Source: Lophius americanus (lineage: Eukaryota; Chordata; Actinopteri; Lophiiformes; Lophiidae). Taken from it: 64,000 nt of DNA. A program made the translations under genes and the position numbers. Where the stretch lies: NCBI GenBank assembly GCA_037951165.1, contig JBBDHG010000061.1, forward strand, positions 543,501-607,500, read 5' to 3'. The notes under the pieces were generated by a model that saw only the letters and a program-made list of their open reading frames with translations, was not told where the DNA came from and ran no database searches. Numbering within the stretch: the first letter of the stretch is position 1; each line of letters opens with the position of its first letter. This document shows positions 36,729 through 51,200 of this stretch, piece by piece.

Positions 36729-39700
36729 GTAGGTTCAGACAAGCTTGGATGTTTTGTTTTTATTTTATCAGAGTGAACATGACGCAGGATGTTTGGTTTC
36801 TGACATATGACACTTTGATTTTGTAATTCAATGATAATTTGTCGTGACCTGAGGGGTTTCTCAGCCTCATCCAAACTTTTTAAACGTGATGCTTCTTTCA
36901 CACACAGTTAGAAATTAAGGCTTACCTGTGTTGAAGCCATAACCCTCAAGTTGCGAGTGATCCGCTGAAATTTTCCCTCCATCCTTCTTCATTCATCGTA
37001 TTCATCGTTTTTCTCAATTCCTGGAAAGCCACTGTCACGTCCAGAGTTTTAATACAAGGATACCCAAAGTTACAGCTATGATAGAGTTTTCATAGATCAC
37101 CAAACTCTGATAGTAAGGAAGGAGTAGTTAGAGTGAAATGATTTTTTAGTAATAAACCTTTGACATGCAAATAATTTTGTTGGAGGGGCATGCAAGGAAA
37201 AGCAAGGACATTGAGTTTTAAGATACGGGACACTAAGGCAAGTAGAGGAGAATGGTTTTGGCAGTCATTTTGTATCTGGACATTTTTCCAGTAGGATCTG
37301 GCTGCACTTTCAAAGAAAAGAGGAAAGTGGGCGTACAGTGAAGGGGGAAATCTGGAGTGAGGTAGTGCCTGTGTAACCAAGTACCACCTGCTCAAACATG
37401 TCTGTCAGTAACACAGCGCCGACTCAATAATGCTGAGTATAGTTAATGAATGTCAAGGTGTCGACACCTGAAATGACACATCTTTGAATATTATAAGACT
37501 TCCTTGCTGTGAAAATGTACATGATTAAGACTCTGAGGTTGGGGAGACAGGTATGCATGAAAATTACTGACAGCAAACGAATTCTTCACCAGAGTCTTCT
37601 ATTTGATCAACCCAGCTGTGTAAATGAGACACAACTGTGTGAGGTGTAAACTTCAAGCGGTCGCACTGTGGTTGTTTGTGGCTATTTTTGTTTGTGTGTT
37701 TTCAGGAAACCTGAATGAAAGATTGTGCATCTTTTGAGGGAGACCCCATTGAATTTTTGATAAAAATCTGTTATTTTTCTTTACTTTTTTTGACATTGCA
37801 AGACTGGTGATTTACACAAAATAATAACCAGGGATTTTCATGGAACTTGATGGCAAAGCGGGACAGGTGTCAATAATAATTATAATTTTTTATAATTTAT
37901 TGGAACTCTGATGGGAGCCGTTTTGGTGTCTTACATTTCTTGTTAGAATTTAAATAAGAGTTTAATTTAATGAAAAGGGTTAGCCGGGCCGTGGAACAGT
38001 AATGTGCTCAACTGATTTAACCGATGTGATGACATTTATACATCTAGGGTGAAATTATTATATGGCATAATGTGTTGCTGAGCAGAATACAAATGGAAAT
38101 ATTTTTCATAATCAGTTGAGTAAAGTGTCTTTCTTAGCTTATCTTTTTACAATCATTTTCATTCTCACAGTTAAATTTATGCTGTAGTAATGATTTATGC
38201 TTTTAAACATCAAATCCTTCACCAACTCAATCAAGAAGCCAATGAAAGTGAGTTGAACTAATTCAAGACATGTCCTCTTTTTCAATATGCTGGACATAAA
38301 TCAATTAACATTTGGTTCAATATAGCCAGATGATAAGAATTGGATTTAATGGTATGCTATGTATGTCTTTTGCATTTGTCTATATGCATGTGTGAATATA
38401 TGTCTGTCTGAGTGCATATATGGCTGCGTGTGTTGTATGAAGGAGTCACATTCCAACAGCTGGCATGCCCAGGCCCCTGCTTAGAATGTGAGGAATCTCT
38501 GGTGCTCCACACTCTAAATGCTATAAGTTGTCTTTACTTTTAAGAAAGTGAGGAAACAAATTGCTTCAAAATTAGATAATTCAGTTCGAGATGTTTAACA
38601 ACCTAAAATTGAGCATAATCTTTACAAGCAACTTTGAGGCAATTGGTTAGGGTTTCAATTATTATAATTTACAGTGCATAAGTGTGCGTGTGTGTGTCTT
38701 TATGTGCAATATTTTATTTTTAAGTTAATTAATTTAAATGTGGGTCACCCTGCTTCTATGTCTGTATCCTCACTATAGCTCATGAGTTTTCATGAATTAT
38801 CATCTCCTGGATTTGAGTTTCACACGCATTTCTCGGTGCAATCAAACAGCTACACACTCTTCTTTGGGAGAAGTTTCAGACCATTTTCAGAGAATAACAA
38901 CATTTTAATTGAGATTTAATTTAAATTTCAAGAAATGCTTATTCTGCTTCCCGCACAGCTTCCTCCCTATGTCCTGTATTATTTTGTCTTTACAAAACAG
39001 GTAAAACCTCCTGTAACCCCACAGCTTGCTCAGATGACTTTCTAACATAATGAGGAATGTGAGAAATAAGCTAGAAGCAAGCATTGTGACTGACAGAGAC
39101 GAAATCGCAGTGGAGTTGAGACAACAAAGAGCAGACCTCAGTCAAATATATCTTGGTAATAATCTGTGCTTGTTCCGCCAGACAGTGGAACTTAACTTGG
39201 ACAAGATCTTTGACATCAAGTGAAACACATATTGCAAATAATATTTGGTTTACTGTCTGTGATTTAAGATTCATGGCCTTGATTTAGTAACGCAGTAATT
39301 GCTGAGTGTTTGGCCAAGGACTGTAACAGATTAGAAATAGCAGATAGGAGTAGAGCTGCAGTGGATCTGCTGTATTTCTCCTCCTCAGAGATTAGACTGT
39401 AATTGTTTCTTAATGTGCCGTCCTGCTAGCTTCTCCTGTGAACTGCAGCTATGCACAGCCCCCCCCCTCCTCGGTTGTACATCATTGGAATTACATGATG
39501 ACCCTAATTATTCACTTCCCCTCTGCCCACACTATTAAGGCAGCATCGCCATGATGGCCATCACACATTTCCGCTTAGTCAGGCAGTTTTGAGGACAGCC
39601 AAGAAAATACTTGACAACACAGGGAAACCTTTTATTTAACTGTTGTCTCATTGTCAGATACCGAACGTGACATTTCTCTAAATGATCTCTGAGGAATTTG

Positions 39701-40734
39701 CCACAACTGGGTGTGGGGTGTGAGTTTTACATCTATGGTAAATGTGGGTGAAGTTGCCTGAGGTAATGTCAACTAAGTTAGTAATAGATCATTTCAGGCC
39801 AATGTCAGCTGACTTTTGCATCACTTGAATTATTTTTCCAAGTCACATCATGTCTCCATCGACACCAGGGAGCAGGAACTGTATATCTTGCGCAGTTTCC
39901 ATTGTTGAATGAGTTCTTATTCAACAAAAACTACACAATGCTCCTGAAAAAAGTAGTAGTTTGAGACTCAGTAGGATAGTTTGTCTGCAATGCACACAAT
40001 GTTTCAAACTGATGCCTGATTAGTAATTCTCGAACATCTCTAGTGTTACCTCCTGTGGTTCAGCCAATGCGATGGTGTCAACTGCAGAACATAGTGAGGC
40101 TATTGTTGGGATGGTATGTCAATAAGTCTGAAGAAAAGAGAAGATGGAGGCGGTTCATTCTGTAAAATTGGTGAACTATGAATTATGGACTATTTTGATG
40201 TTGCCAGGTGTTAGCAAGCAAATTAACAATCACACTCGGGACGCACTGGGCCTCTCCTACTGGATTTAAGTCTGCATTTCCTGAATTCATTAACATTCTG
40301 CGGGCCAGACAGGAAGCTTTTGTGGGCCAGATGTGGCCCATAGGTTGCCAGTTGCCTTTCACTAATCTACGCTCAAATCAGTAGAGACAAACCTCTTGGA
40401 AGAAACAACAACACCTAAACTCAATTTGGCACTTAGAAGCATTAAATATGGATTGTATCTGCCAGAGTGTTCAGCACAATGACACTTCCCGTGTAGTTAA
40501 TTTAGTTAAGCATGTTGGTATATTAACTAAGCAACACCCTCTTCCACCCACTTCCAGATATCGCCTCGAAAAGCATTATTAGTCCCTGGTTTCGTGGTGA
40601 ACTGTAAGGAGATAGAGGACTAGGTTTTCCAAGCAGAATTTAACCACCCAAGTCCTTTCCTTCACAATCAACCCAAACAACTCCCTTTTTTCCTGACAGG
40701 AAAAGCCCAAGGGAAAATGTCTCCACATCACTCA

Positions 40735-40850
40735 TTCAGTCATTCATTCATTCCTTCGTTATCCGTAACCGCTTATCCTGTTCAGGGTTGCGGGGGCTGG
40801 AGTCTATCCCAGCTGATGGTGAGGCTTAACTGCTGTGAGTGTATGGTAAT
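40735..40850 (-). repeat. truncated SINE-like repeat
   Basis: TCATTCATTCATTCC, then ATCCGTAACCGCTTATCCTG, TTCAGGGTTGCGGGGGCTGG and TCTATCCCAGCTGATGG give the tail half of the SINE-like family in reverse orientation. The tRNA-like head is missing. Confidence 0.65.
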
Positions 40851-41780
40851 GAGTGGAGACAACATAGATAAACATTTTAACGTTAACAACCCAGAACATC
40901 TTCCAGTTGCATTTTGCTGATTGGACAGTAAGAGGATTCTGTTTGATGTTTTCTTTTAAATTTTTATTAATTAGTCAGATCTAATCAATCTTAACATGAG
41001 GGGTCACATAAATAATATATGCGAACATGGAATGACAGAAAAAGAATTCATAGAGTAAGCTGTGGGTGATACTGAAGCAGGTCATGCAGCCTGAAAAAGA
41101 AAAATGTATCTTATCTATTGAAATTATTCATATCCTTGTGGGAAAATTGTGTCCATCATTTAAGTCATAAGTCAGTCAGGATTCCACACACAGTTCATGC
41201 TCCAAACACACAATATGAATGTTCTCTACTTCTACAGACAGACTTGTTATTTGCTTTTATGGTGTTTTTATTATCCTTTAATCTTTTAATTCATCCCTAA
41301 ATTTTCTATTTGCTTTCTACTGTTAATGCCATTGTCCAATGTTTTATATGCTTCTGCCCTTCATATTTTTTTTAATCACCTCTGCTTTGTTGTCAAGCAC
41401 TTTGTTAACTCTTTTCTTAATAATTGTTATTTTTATAATAATAACTAAATAAATATATATTTGAAATTTCCATAAGCACGTCTGCAGCAGCAACGTCAGT
41501 TATTATTCTTGGCTATTAGCTGGTGGTGACTGCCGTGAGTGTCTCCCTTTACCCTTATTGGATGAGGCAGCTTTGTAGCGTGCTCACTCAGCACTTTCTG
41601 CTTCTGCGAGACACAAGCAGAAAATACCAGTGACCAGAAGAAGTAATTACAGCCTCCAGTCTTATCCATCTTCTCTTGTCAATTTATCTGCTATTCCACA
41701 GTCCTGTCATTGTTCGTCAGTTCTTAGTTTTCTCCTTCCATCTATTTTCTGAGAACTCCTGTGCAGTGTCATCTACTGTA

Positions 41781-41825
41781 CCCCCCCCCCCCCCCCCCTC
41801 TCTCTCTCTCTCTCTCCCTCTCTCT
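41781..41825. repeat. C18 run followed by a (TC)n tract
   Basis: Eighteen Cs at 41781-41798 run into an alternating CT tract. The polypyrimidine block lies about 400 bases before the exon 1b start codon, in its likely promoter or 5' UTR. The serine/leucine-rich open frames across it come from the repeat. Confidence 0.9.
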
Positions 41826-41829
41826 GCCT

Positions 41830-42203
41830 TTCCTCTAAGAGGATTGGTTGCTTGCTTCTACCAACATCTGTGTATCACTGGCCTGAGAGAGCAAAACAGA
41901 GAGGGGATGGGGGTTGTTAGTCAGCTTGATAGCAACAGAGAGCACAGACAGGACTGCGTGTTGCTCTCTTGTTCTTTCTCTTCTCACACACACGATCTCG
42001 CTCTCTTACTTGTGCTTGCACACACAGAAACAAACACACACGCACTCAGCAGCTGACAGCTGCAACATCCGCATCACTTGCTGCCCACCCGCATCTCTCT
42101 CCGACTCGCCCAGTCTTTCTCACTCACTGTGGCCGCAACGCCTCATCCTGCCTCCCGTCCCCCTACTGCTGTCGGTCACTGTGGCCACAGAGCCTCTGCA
42201 GCC
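41830..42203 (+). promoter_or_regulatory. probable 5' UTR and promoter-proximal region of fry exon 1b
   Basis: The sequence is C/T-rich with CpGs (CCGACTCGCC, GTGGCCGCAACGCC) and repeated GTCACTGTGGCC-like motifs at about 42120 and 42175. It leads directly into ATG at 42204 in a strong context (CAGCCATGGC). No TATA box is seen. Confidence 0.45.
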
Positions 42204-45200
42204 ATGGCGACCAGCCAGCAAGATTCAGGCTTCTTTGACATCAGCATCAAGTCTCTACTCAAGTCCTTAGGAGGGAGTGAGTACAGCTAACACATCACAG
42301 TTGTTGTTGCTGCTGGTATGCCAAATAAATGCGTGATACGTGTGAGTGCCGACTCATCAGTAGCTCCTGCAGTGTACACACTGTCTATTTTGTTTAGGTA
42401 ACTGTGTGTGTTAGGAGTGGATGAGACTGAAAAACAGGCAGCAAACGGCATGATCCACACTGCCAATCTATAGCGATGTTATGTAATGGCGTAATGGAAG
42501 ACAAGGTTGGTTGGAACAGAGTAAATCTGGCTACTTAGCATGTTTTTAATATTAATTTAAATATGAATTAAACTGGATATTACTCAGCAAAAGCAGAAAT
42601 ATGTGTCTTTACCACTAAAAGTGTGTTTTTCAAAAAAATCGGAAACATAATTTGTCATTACATACTGAAAATCTGTATGATGACGTGTTATCATTCTTCA
42701 ACATTTATCCATGTGGCGTTTGCCTACTGAAGGTCTGAAATCTCTTGATGAATTCTTCTGTCAGTGAGTTGGTGTTGACCAAACACAAAGTAAAGCTACT
42801 TTCTGTAACTCTGTGGCAGTCTGAAATGAATGTCCAGCATCATCATTCCAGACCTGAGGAAAATCCCCCACTTTTGGTTATTGGTTGATGAATCTGTGTC
42901 AATACTGTTAGCCAAAAGCATTACTGTAAACTAGACATCCTCACCATTTACCTCAAGGATAACAGCAATATTTTGTTGTTTTATTTTTCATGTTGGGGTC
43001 AGAGATGAGTCAGCAGACTCTCCTCTTGCTATGCGTCAGGGATTTTCAGAAACTGATTTATCACGGACGTTCTTATTGTGCATTTATGCAGATTTGTGTT
43101 AATACTTTTTCTGTGAGAAACTTGAGTACAATATGGACACTTTCCTGTATGCTTTGTCTTTAAATAACCTCACTTTTTTATCTAGCCCCTTTGTTATATT
43201 CCATAGAATATGTTTTAGTGTGTCTGTGTGTGCGTGTGGCTCTATGGAGCTTATATATTAGGCATGTGTTGAAGGTAACTGTCCGCAGGGCTTATGATGG
43301 CCTGTGCATAACAGAGGAATTGTGAGGGATGTGCGGATAGCCATTTTCTGCAATGTAATAAAAACAAAATTACAGGAACCCTGGTGGTGTGTGTCTCTGC
43401 TATAGTATCTAATTGAGTTATGGAGGTGTTCCCTGCTTCAAGGTCATGATAGCAGTATGAGAACTAAAGAGCAAAGAAACAGGCATGCCTTATCAGGCTA
43501 GCATGTATGTCACTTATCAAGTAATAGCACTGGATAAACAGTTGACCACATCAAGTTGAACTAGTTCCAAGCCGTTACCAACAATATCAACACACATAGT
43601 TTAAATGAGATAACTCCGATTATTATACCCCCACCAAAAGTCCTACACAGTGTAAGGTTAACCCAATTCATACATCCGTATAGGAAATAGTCTATCCACA
43701 TCTTAAAAACTGCTGGGTAGAATTCAATGTAATTTTATACATGCTTTAAATGGGGCATTCATTTGTGCACATCCTTAATGGTTTCTTCAATTTGCTTCAT
43801 CTTTTGACATTTTCAGGCACATTTGTATTTTTGTGATTTTAATATCACTCTGGTATTATTCACCTGTAATGTAGGATATCCTCTATCACTATCAGCACAT
43901 ATTGAGTTTTTCTAGTAGTGGGCCCATGTCCTTGGAAACAAATTTTCTGTTTTAATTTTTCCAATCATTTATGTTAAAAAACACTGAATTCTGAAACCCA
44001 GTGTTGACAAAATGGTCTTCTCACTATCACAATAGAAACACAGTATTGTAACCTGTCAGCTGGTTGAACGGGTTTGATTAGATGTTTAATGTCATTTAGC
44101 ACCTCCGTTTAGAAGCCTTATATTTTGCATTATGGAACACATGAAAGTCTTCAACTGTACCAAGAAAAACAGCCGTTGATCAACTGTCAAGGTTCACCTT
44201 TGTGTCACTTAAAGCTCTCATAACTAACTAAAGGTCAGGTAGTTAAAATGCCACCGACCAGGTATAGTGAAAATGCCAGACTAAATTAATCACATGACAA
44301 TAGAGTCTCTCAGCTACTGCCTCAGACAACATACAGGTTTGACACTGTTAGATCTTGTTGAGGGCAGATACTGTGCTTGTCTTAATTGCCTCTGCCTTTA
44401 AAAGCAACCCATTGCAATCATGTATGCTTAGAAACTGACAACAAATTGTAGAAGCTGTACAGCATTGATTTGCAATTAGAACCCTAGAAAGTCAGGAGAA
44501 ATGAAGAATAAAGAAAACATGAAAGATTTATTACAACAGATAATATGTGATATTTAGTCCACTGGAAACTCTTTGGCGATTAAACTCATTGGGGGAGATT
44601 TGGATTGAAGGGCCTCTGTCCTGAGCAGTAGTAAGGGATATTGCCCCTTTGCAGTCTGGATAGTGGTGGTGGTGGCTGATGACCGCTGAGACTGAGGAAT
44701 GATGAGGCTGATGGATCTTTTGAGGACTAGACAGAGATGGGGAGGTGGAGGTCATGTGAAATAGCAAAATGAAAGAAAGAGCTAGATGAATGGAGAAAAT
44801 AATATTTAAAAAATCATCAGCTGATGAGGATAGGCTGACGATGAAGATGTGTCACAGTGATTGGATAGATGTGGCTGGCTGAATGAGCACGGCTGATTTT
44901 AATCATGCCCCGGACCATGAATCAGGTAATTGAGACTGAGCATGTATGATTAGTGAGAGTAATGGAGTGGAATAAACATTAACTGTGGCCCAACATTCTT
45001 GTCATTCTTGTCGTCTGGTTATATACCTGTATCATTATCGCTCTCAATAACACCTGCGAGCCAGGCTTTGTCACTGGGAATGACATAACGAAAGAAGGAC
45101 GACGGGTAAACCCGAATCTAGATGTCTTTACTAGATAACAGTTGCCGGGTTTATTTACGAGCTGTATTCAATCTTTTTTTCTCTGAATCTTTGAATTGGT

Positions 45201-48200
45201 GTGAGAAAAAGTAATTAACCAAGTCCATGTCCAAGTTGTTGCAATTTGTCCAACTAACTGGCTTATATTGAAAGATATTCAGTTAAATTTCCTCCTCAGA
45301 ATTTTATATGCTGAAAAGGAAATTTGCGTATTTGATGATTAATTACCTTTTAATTGACTAATCGACTTACCATTGCCGCTTTAGACTCCACCTCCTCTCC
45401 ATTTCTTCTCTCTGCCCTTGCTTGACACTTGACTCTTTAGTATCTCATTTCCTCCATCAACTTACCATTTCTTTTGTCTCAATAATGCTCAAACAGTGTG
45501 TTAAAAACCCTATTGGGATATAAGATTTGAGCAAACCACGATGGACTTGCATCGACTTGAAATAATAGATTTTGCTGATTCACCTCTTAAAATGCTGAGT
45601 CATATAATACAAATATTCCTGGGAATATTTCCTGGCAAGTGCTCTGGAGTGCCATATCGAGAGCTCTACAGGACAACAGTAGAGTCGTCTCTTCCCCACT
45701 GACATGCAGGGGGCTCACATAGACACACACGCACAAACAAACAAGCACAGACACAAACACACACACACACATACCCTATAGCCATTTAAGATATTATCTC
45801 TGTTCAGAGCCAACTCCTCTAAACTCAAATCTATTTTCTTCATATTTTACAACATTGCTTAGTTTTCCCAATAATTTGTCACTTCCCCTGGTAAAATGAC
45901 TCTGGATAACTGGTATGTGTGATTGTGTCTGTTCTCATGTGTTTGCACTTATATGAGTAGGGGTCAGTGGGAGTGGTGGGTAAATAAGAGAGTGACCTCC
46001 GGTAGTCTATATATAGTTCCTCCCTCCTCCCCTCACTTCTCTCTTGGGGCAGTGTTAAAATTCCAATCCAACTCTCCGGGTCAGATCTCCACAAGGAGTA
46101 AACTTTACTAAACTGCAACTGACAACCAAAGGACCGCCACAAAACTACTCTCAAAACCGCACTTTATTTAAATAAAACCTCCTAAGAAAGGATTCAAAGG
46201 TCACAGGGACTGTCATACTGAGGAGTGCTAGCAGGCCAGAGGCGGAACAGAAGCTGAAGAAGAAACTGATATGGCCTATAGGCTCGTATGGCTCATTGGA
46301 ATGGCGTGCTACACTGTGTCTGAAATACACAAGTCTCTCTCGGAGCAGTGGTATATCTATGAATCTGGAATAAATCAGGCATCTCTTTTGCTATTTTGAG
46401 AGAACACTTGGACATCAACTCTTCCTCGTAGATTGCAACATTTGTGGCTCCGAGCCGTCAAGTTGTCTGCACTTGGGCCGTTTGACCGTTGCAATGGCTC
46501 TTCCGGTCCGTGGAAACACCATTTCTTCCTGTTTCATTTTGGATTGAAGTTGGGATACAGCTGCTATAGACTTTTTTATGAAGGATGGAACTGCAGACTT
46601 TTAGCTTTGGTTAAAGATAGCCTGCGCCAGACATTGCTCTGACGCCCTTAGTTACTGCCATGGTGGAATAGTCGGATTAAATAAGCATCTTCTGCACCTT
46701 GGATCTCTGGCAAGGATTAGGTTTTATTTGTCAATCATCGTAGCTGTATTCTATACCTGGTAGACTACTCTCTCCTAGAGTTACCATCCTCCTCCAGCCC
46801 ATCGTTTCTGCCAGTTATACATCCATCCATTGTATCCTTCTCTGTCTGTGCGGCTTTTTTCACCATGGAAGTTCCAACTAAATGGAGCAGGGCTAGTGTC
46901 ATCAGCTTCATCAAGGGACTGGGTAAGTGTGCAGGGGTGTGTGTTCATGAGCATGCATGTTTGCATCATTTCAGCACTCAAGTTACACACAAACAGGTCA
47001 TTGTTTGTGATGCCTTGGGGCTTGTCGTGGTCAGGAATTCGTATTTACATCACATCTCTCCAATGAGGTCAGGTCATGTTGTCATGAAAGGTCAGTTTGA
47101 CCCGACAGAGTTGTTAATACAAACAAACTCGGTTCACGGTTGGAAGATATTACAGTGCACAACATTCTTATAATTACTTCAGTCTTTCTGCTTTATATTT
47201 TGGGAAAAAAAGTTATTTTCTCCTGAAATCATCTCGTTATAGCAAACAATTTGATGGTCCCTAACTCTAATCATCCTGGGTTTGATCTAAGACTGTAAGA
47301 TTGGATAAAAGCTGCCGCTGCCTCACAAGTTCCTGACAAAAGAAAAATTACATTGACTTAAAATTGATAAAAGTCTTATGGTCTTATTGTCAATCCCCCC
47401 CAAGCTTAAAAGGGGATTAATTACATTATTATATGTATTTTAAACATCTTTGGTCGTCAGTCTGATTAGGGAATAAAACCTACAAATTGGTTCCAATCAG
47501 CAAGGCCTCCTTTGCTGGCAGTTCTTTCAGACTTGTTTCAGTGTGTTTAGTTGTGTGTTGAGGTCTTTACGGCTTATTGGTTTTTGTACTGTATGTTTCA
47601 CTATCATTAACAGTAGTTTCATAGTGCAACATGCCCTTGCTTTAACTCTTGTAGTGTACAGTCATGTACTATTTCTTAGAGGGATTACTTTGTTCTATTT
47701 CAATACCTTTTTGATATTCCTACAGACGCATGACAGGAAATGTCTTCTCCCTCCTCACATGTGTATGTCCATCTGTTGTCTGTCTCTCAATCAGTGCCCA
47801 TCAAGACTCCATCCTCTCCTCATCTGTTTATTTATCAATAAGTATTGCAAAAACATAATTGTGCTCCGTCTACTGATTGATGTGGTAAGTTGGGAAACCT
47901 GCTTGCGAAGTATGTCCTGTCAAACTCGGACAGTAAATGAGTCACGATTTAAGGAGATTTAAAGTTAGAAGATAGAAATATTGACGCTATTCTGAAAAAT
48001 GGACAGGATTATGTGTGGGGATCCAAGAATGGGGTTTATGAAGGCAATCATCTGGTGAGCAGATGAGAGTCTTTGGGATTCCTTATTGTCATAGGACTTA
48101 GTTTAGAATGTAAGAAAAGCAAAGAAGGTTGTCAGAGGTGGGATAGTGGAATGAAGGGAACAGAGGGTGAGATACTGTTTGACGGGAAGGTTCTCTATAA

Positions 48201-51200
48201 ACTTAGTTATTGATTTGGTTACTTTTCAACGCAATCAGCAGTTGGAAACTAATTAGCACCAGCCAAGTGATGGCAGCCTAGTTCAGGCTGGTAGATGACA
48301 CAAAAATAATAGTGAATTATTGAGTGGCTTTACCAACTATGAAGGCAGTTGTTGACTGTACATCCTGTGGTACTTTGCTAATAGATAGATTTGCATATTT
48401 TAATGCTGCTAATTTGCTAAAAATATGAATCAGTATAAAGTTTTTAAATCACTGATTCCATGGATGGAAGTTTCCTGATTTTGTCCTCCTAATATCTCAA
48501 AATAAGAGGAGATTTTTAAAACTCAGCATGATTATTCCATTAATAGAAATAAGACTCATAATGATTGTAACAAAATGTGTGACAAAAATATGTGGATATT
48601 GAGGGGCCACAGTGATCGTCGATAGGAAGGCCTTCAGTGTGAGGCTTTGGAGGTTTGTATGTTGCATTAACTAACTTGTCCTCACTCTTCACAGCCTCCC
48701 CAGTGGGACTGAAGCCGTCCGTCCCACCAGTCAGTGGAACATTGGGAGAGAGGAAGGGTCCTGTCATTATGGCGCCTGTCAATGTGGACCCCGAGAGTAA
48801 GCCGGGCGAGTTCGTCTTAAAGAGCTTGTTTGCCAACTTCACCTTGCTTTCTGAACGCAAGATTCGCATCATCATGGCGGAGCCACTGGTGAGTTAGATT
48901 GCATCAATAATAGCTCTTGTTACATTTGTTCCATTATCAGACCCAAACTCAGACATAGGGATGACAGAGATGAAGCTTATTATTGTAAAACAGGACAGGG
49001 CAGTGATGTGTCTATGTGGGATCCATTGTAGCTGGACATGTGATGTAGTGATGAGTGACGGGGAACTCAGGTACATACACATCATGGTGATAAAGTTGAG
49101 GGACGGCAGGTGTGTGTAATCAGCATGGAATCAGGGCCCATGAGAGCCAGAAGGCGCGCAACACCCACAACACAAACACCAACGCAAACACAGAAAGACA
49201 GCAGATCTAAGGGACACTGAAACGTGGGAAAACAAAGAAAGAATTTACGTGACAGTTCGGATTCGCTGTTCTTCTCATTTAGGTATAGAATTTGAAATGG
49301 ATTTCATCAAGTAGATCCAAAATATTTGTGATGTACTAGAACCGTTGTGTTTCTCATAATACTTTTTGTCTGGATGACAGAAGACAAAAATCTTGGTGAC
49401 AGATGTGTCAGAAAGTGTTCCTTTGTATTACGAGGATTAATTAGGAGAGAGGGGCTTATTTGGCTCGCTGAATAAAACAAACGGCTAAGCAAAATCAGTA
49501 TTTAATTATGAACTATTCTGGGTTGTATTTCAGCAAGTAAATTTAGAGAAAAGTAGAGGGTAAATTTACGCAGAGATGGGGGAAACTCCTGATTTTCCAT
49601 TCAAGATGCAGAGGGGAGTTAAACTCCCTAACTTATTCGGTGAATCTAGCCTGTGGGCTGGAAGGTTTTCTCCAACAAACTCTGCTATTGAGACTGAAAT
49701 TGTTTGTATGCCTTTATTGCTGGAGAGGATTATGAAACGGAGTTTGGATGTGTTTTCATTTCATGATGAACATACTGAATTATATCGTCCTATTCACATT
49801 CCATCACTTATCTGAGTAACATTCTCCAGTCGCAGATGTCCAACATCACACTGTGGGTGAATACACAAATATGACTATTTTTTTTTTGCAAACATAAGCT
49901 TCCCCTAGAACATAGCTGATGCATTAGCCATAGGCAAATTAACATTGTGTTGAAATAAAAGTCTCCCTTGAGCTTAAACATCTGCTCCACTATTGTGACA
50001 TGTTTTCCTGGTCACCAACCCTAACAGGGCAAGCAAAGAGCGATTCTTCAGGATCGCATGGGACTGATGTAGAAATCATCCAGCTGCGTAGTTTCCGTTA
50101 GTGATAATATCCTACATTATATTCTGTTAATGACACCGTGCTGCGACCTCCGACTGGGATTTTATTTTGTAGTCTTTCCCAAAGTGGTGGGCTGCAGTAA
50201 TGGAACGCACATCCCTATCACTGCTCCTTCAATAAAAGAAAGGAACTATGGGAAAAGGAAGCATTTCCATGGCTTAATGTCCAGAAACATACAATAATAA
50301 AGATTATTAATACAATATATATCTAATGCGGGATGGGAAGGGATTTTCAAATATTTTAACATACATTAAATATTTGAATAGTTCCAAATGACTATCAAAT
50401 AGTATTTTCTTTTTCTTTTTTGTTTGTTTTAAATGCCCTTGTTGCCACGGTGAATCCTAGTATCATCTTTAATGATGGCTGTGAGACGTTCATTTCAGAC
50501 CTGCCCAGTTGGTATTAGAAAACCATTTCTGTTCAATATATGCAATTATAATTTAAAACTTGTGCTTGTGCGTGCTAGTTCAAGCTACCTTTGTTTTATG
50601 TTAAAATTTGCTAGAAGATCAAACACATTATATAGTATGAGGTACTCACGGAAATAGATTAAACAAACAATCGTGAAACAACTTTGAAAAACTGCATTGG
50701 TTTGAGTTATTACTGAGTAATGTAATCCATTCTGGGCAAACTTTCAATATTATGTATTTGTTTTGGGCATTTAGGCAATCATCACATTTTAATTTATTTG
50801 ACAATGCAACAGGGATAAAAAGATGTTCAGTACTTCCAAGCCACACATTAAAGTTTGAGATTTAATTACAGTCTTGAAGCATTTTATGTTTGGGTTTGTT
50901 GAGTCTGTTCTCATGTCTTACAGGAGAAGCCACTTAACAAATCACTGCAGAGAGGAGAAGACTCTCAATTTGACCAGGTGTGTATACCTGACATCAGTAA
51001 GATGATCTAGTCCATTGTAATTTGTACTCCAGATCTATTAATGTGCATATCAAAAATTCTCATTTTCTTTCTTACCCGCACCTTTAGCTGATCAGCTCTA
51101 TGAGTTCTCTCGCAGAGTACTGCCTCCCATCCATCCTGAGGACTCTGTTTGACTGGTACAAGAGGCAAAATGGCCTTGAAGATGAGTCCCATGAATATCG

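Larger units (their letters stand above)
36900..42100. other. fry intron between alternative exons 1a and 1b
   Basis: Mostly unique AT-rich sequence. Apart from the SINE-like fragment at 40735-40850 I see no repeats of known family and no further coding exon. Confidence 0.5.

Noticed and set aside
36557..36901. Minus-strand 114-aa frame opposite fry exon 1a
   Set aside because: Shadow of the plus-strand frame, with no homology and no splice logic.
41676..42290. Overlapping open frames of 126, 118 and 89 aa before fry exon 1b
   Set aside because: They are low-complexity serine, histidine and leucine frames from CT- and CA-rich sequence. The 42204 frame matches the conserved FRY N terminus.
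47543..47962. 139-aa open frame in the fry intron after exon 1c
   Set aside because: No homology recognised, hydrophobic composition typical of T-rich intron sequence, and no splice-site support.
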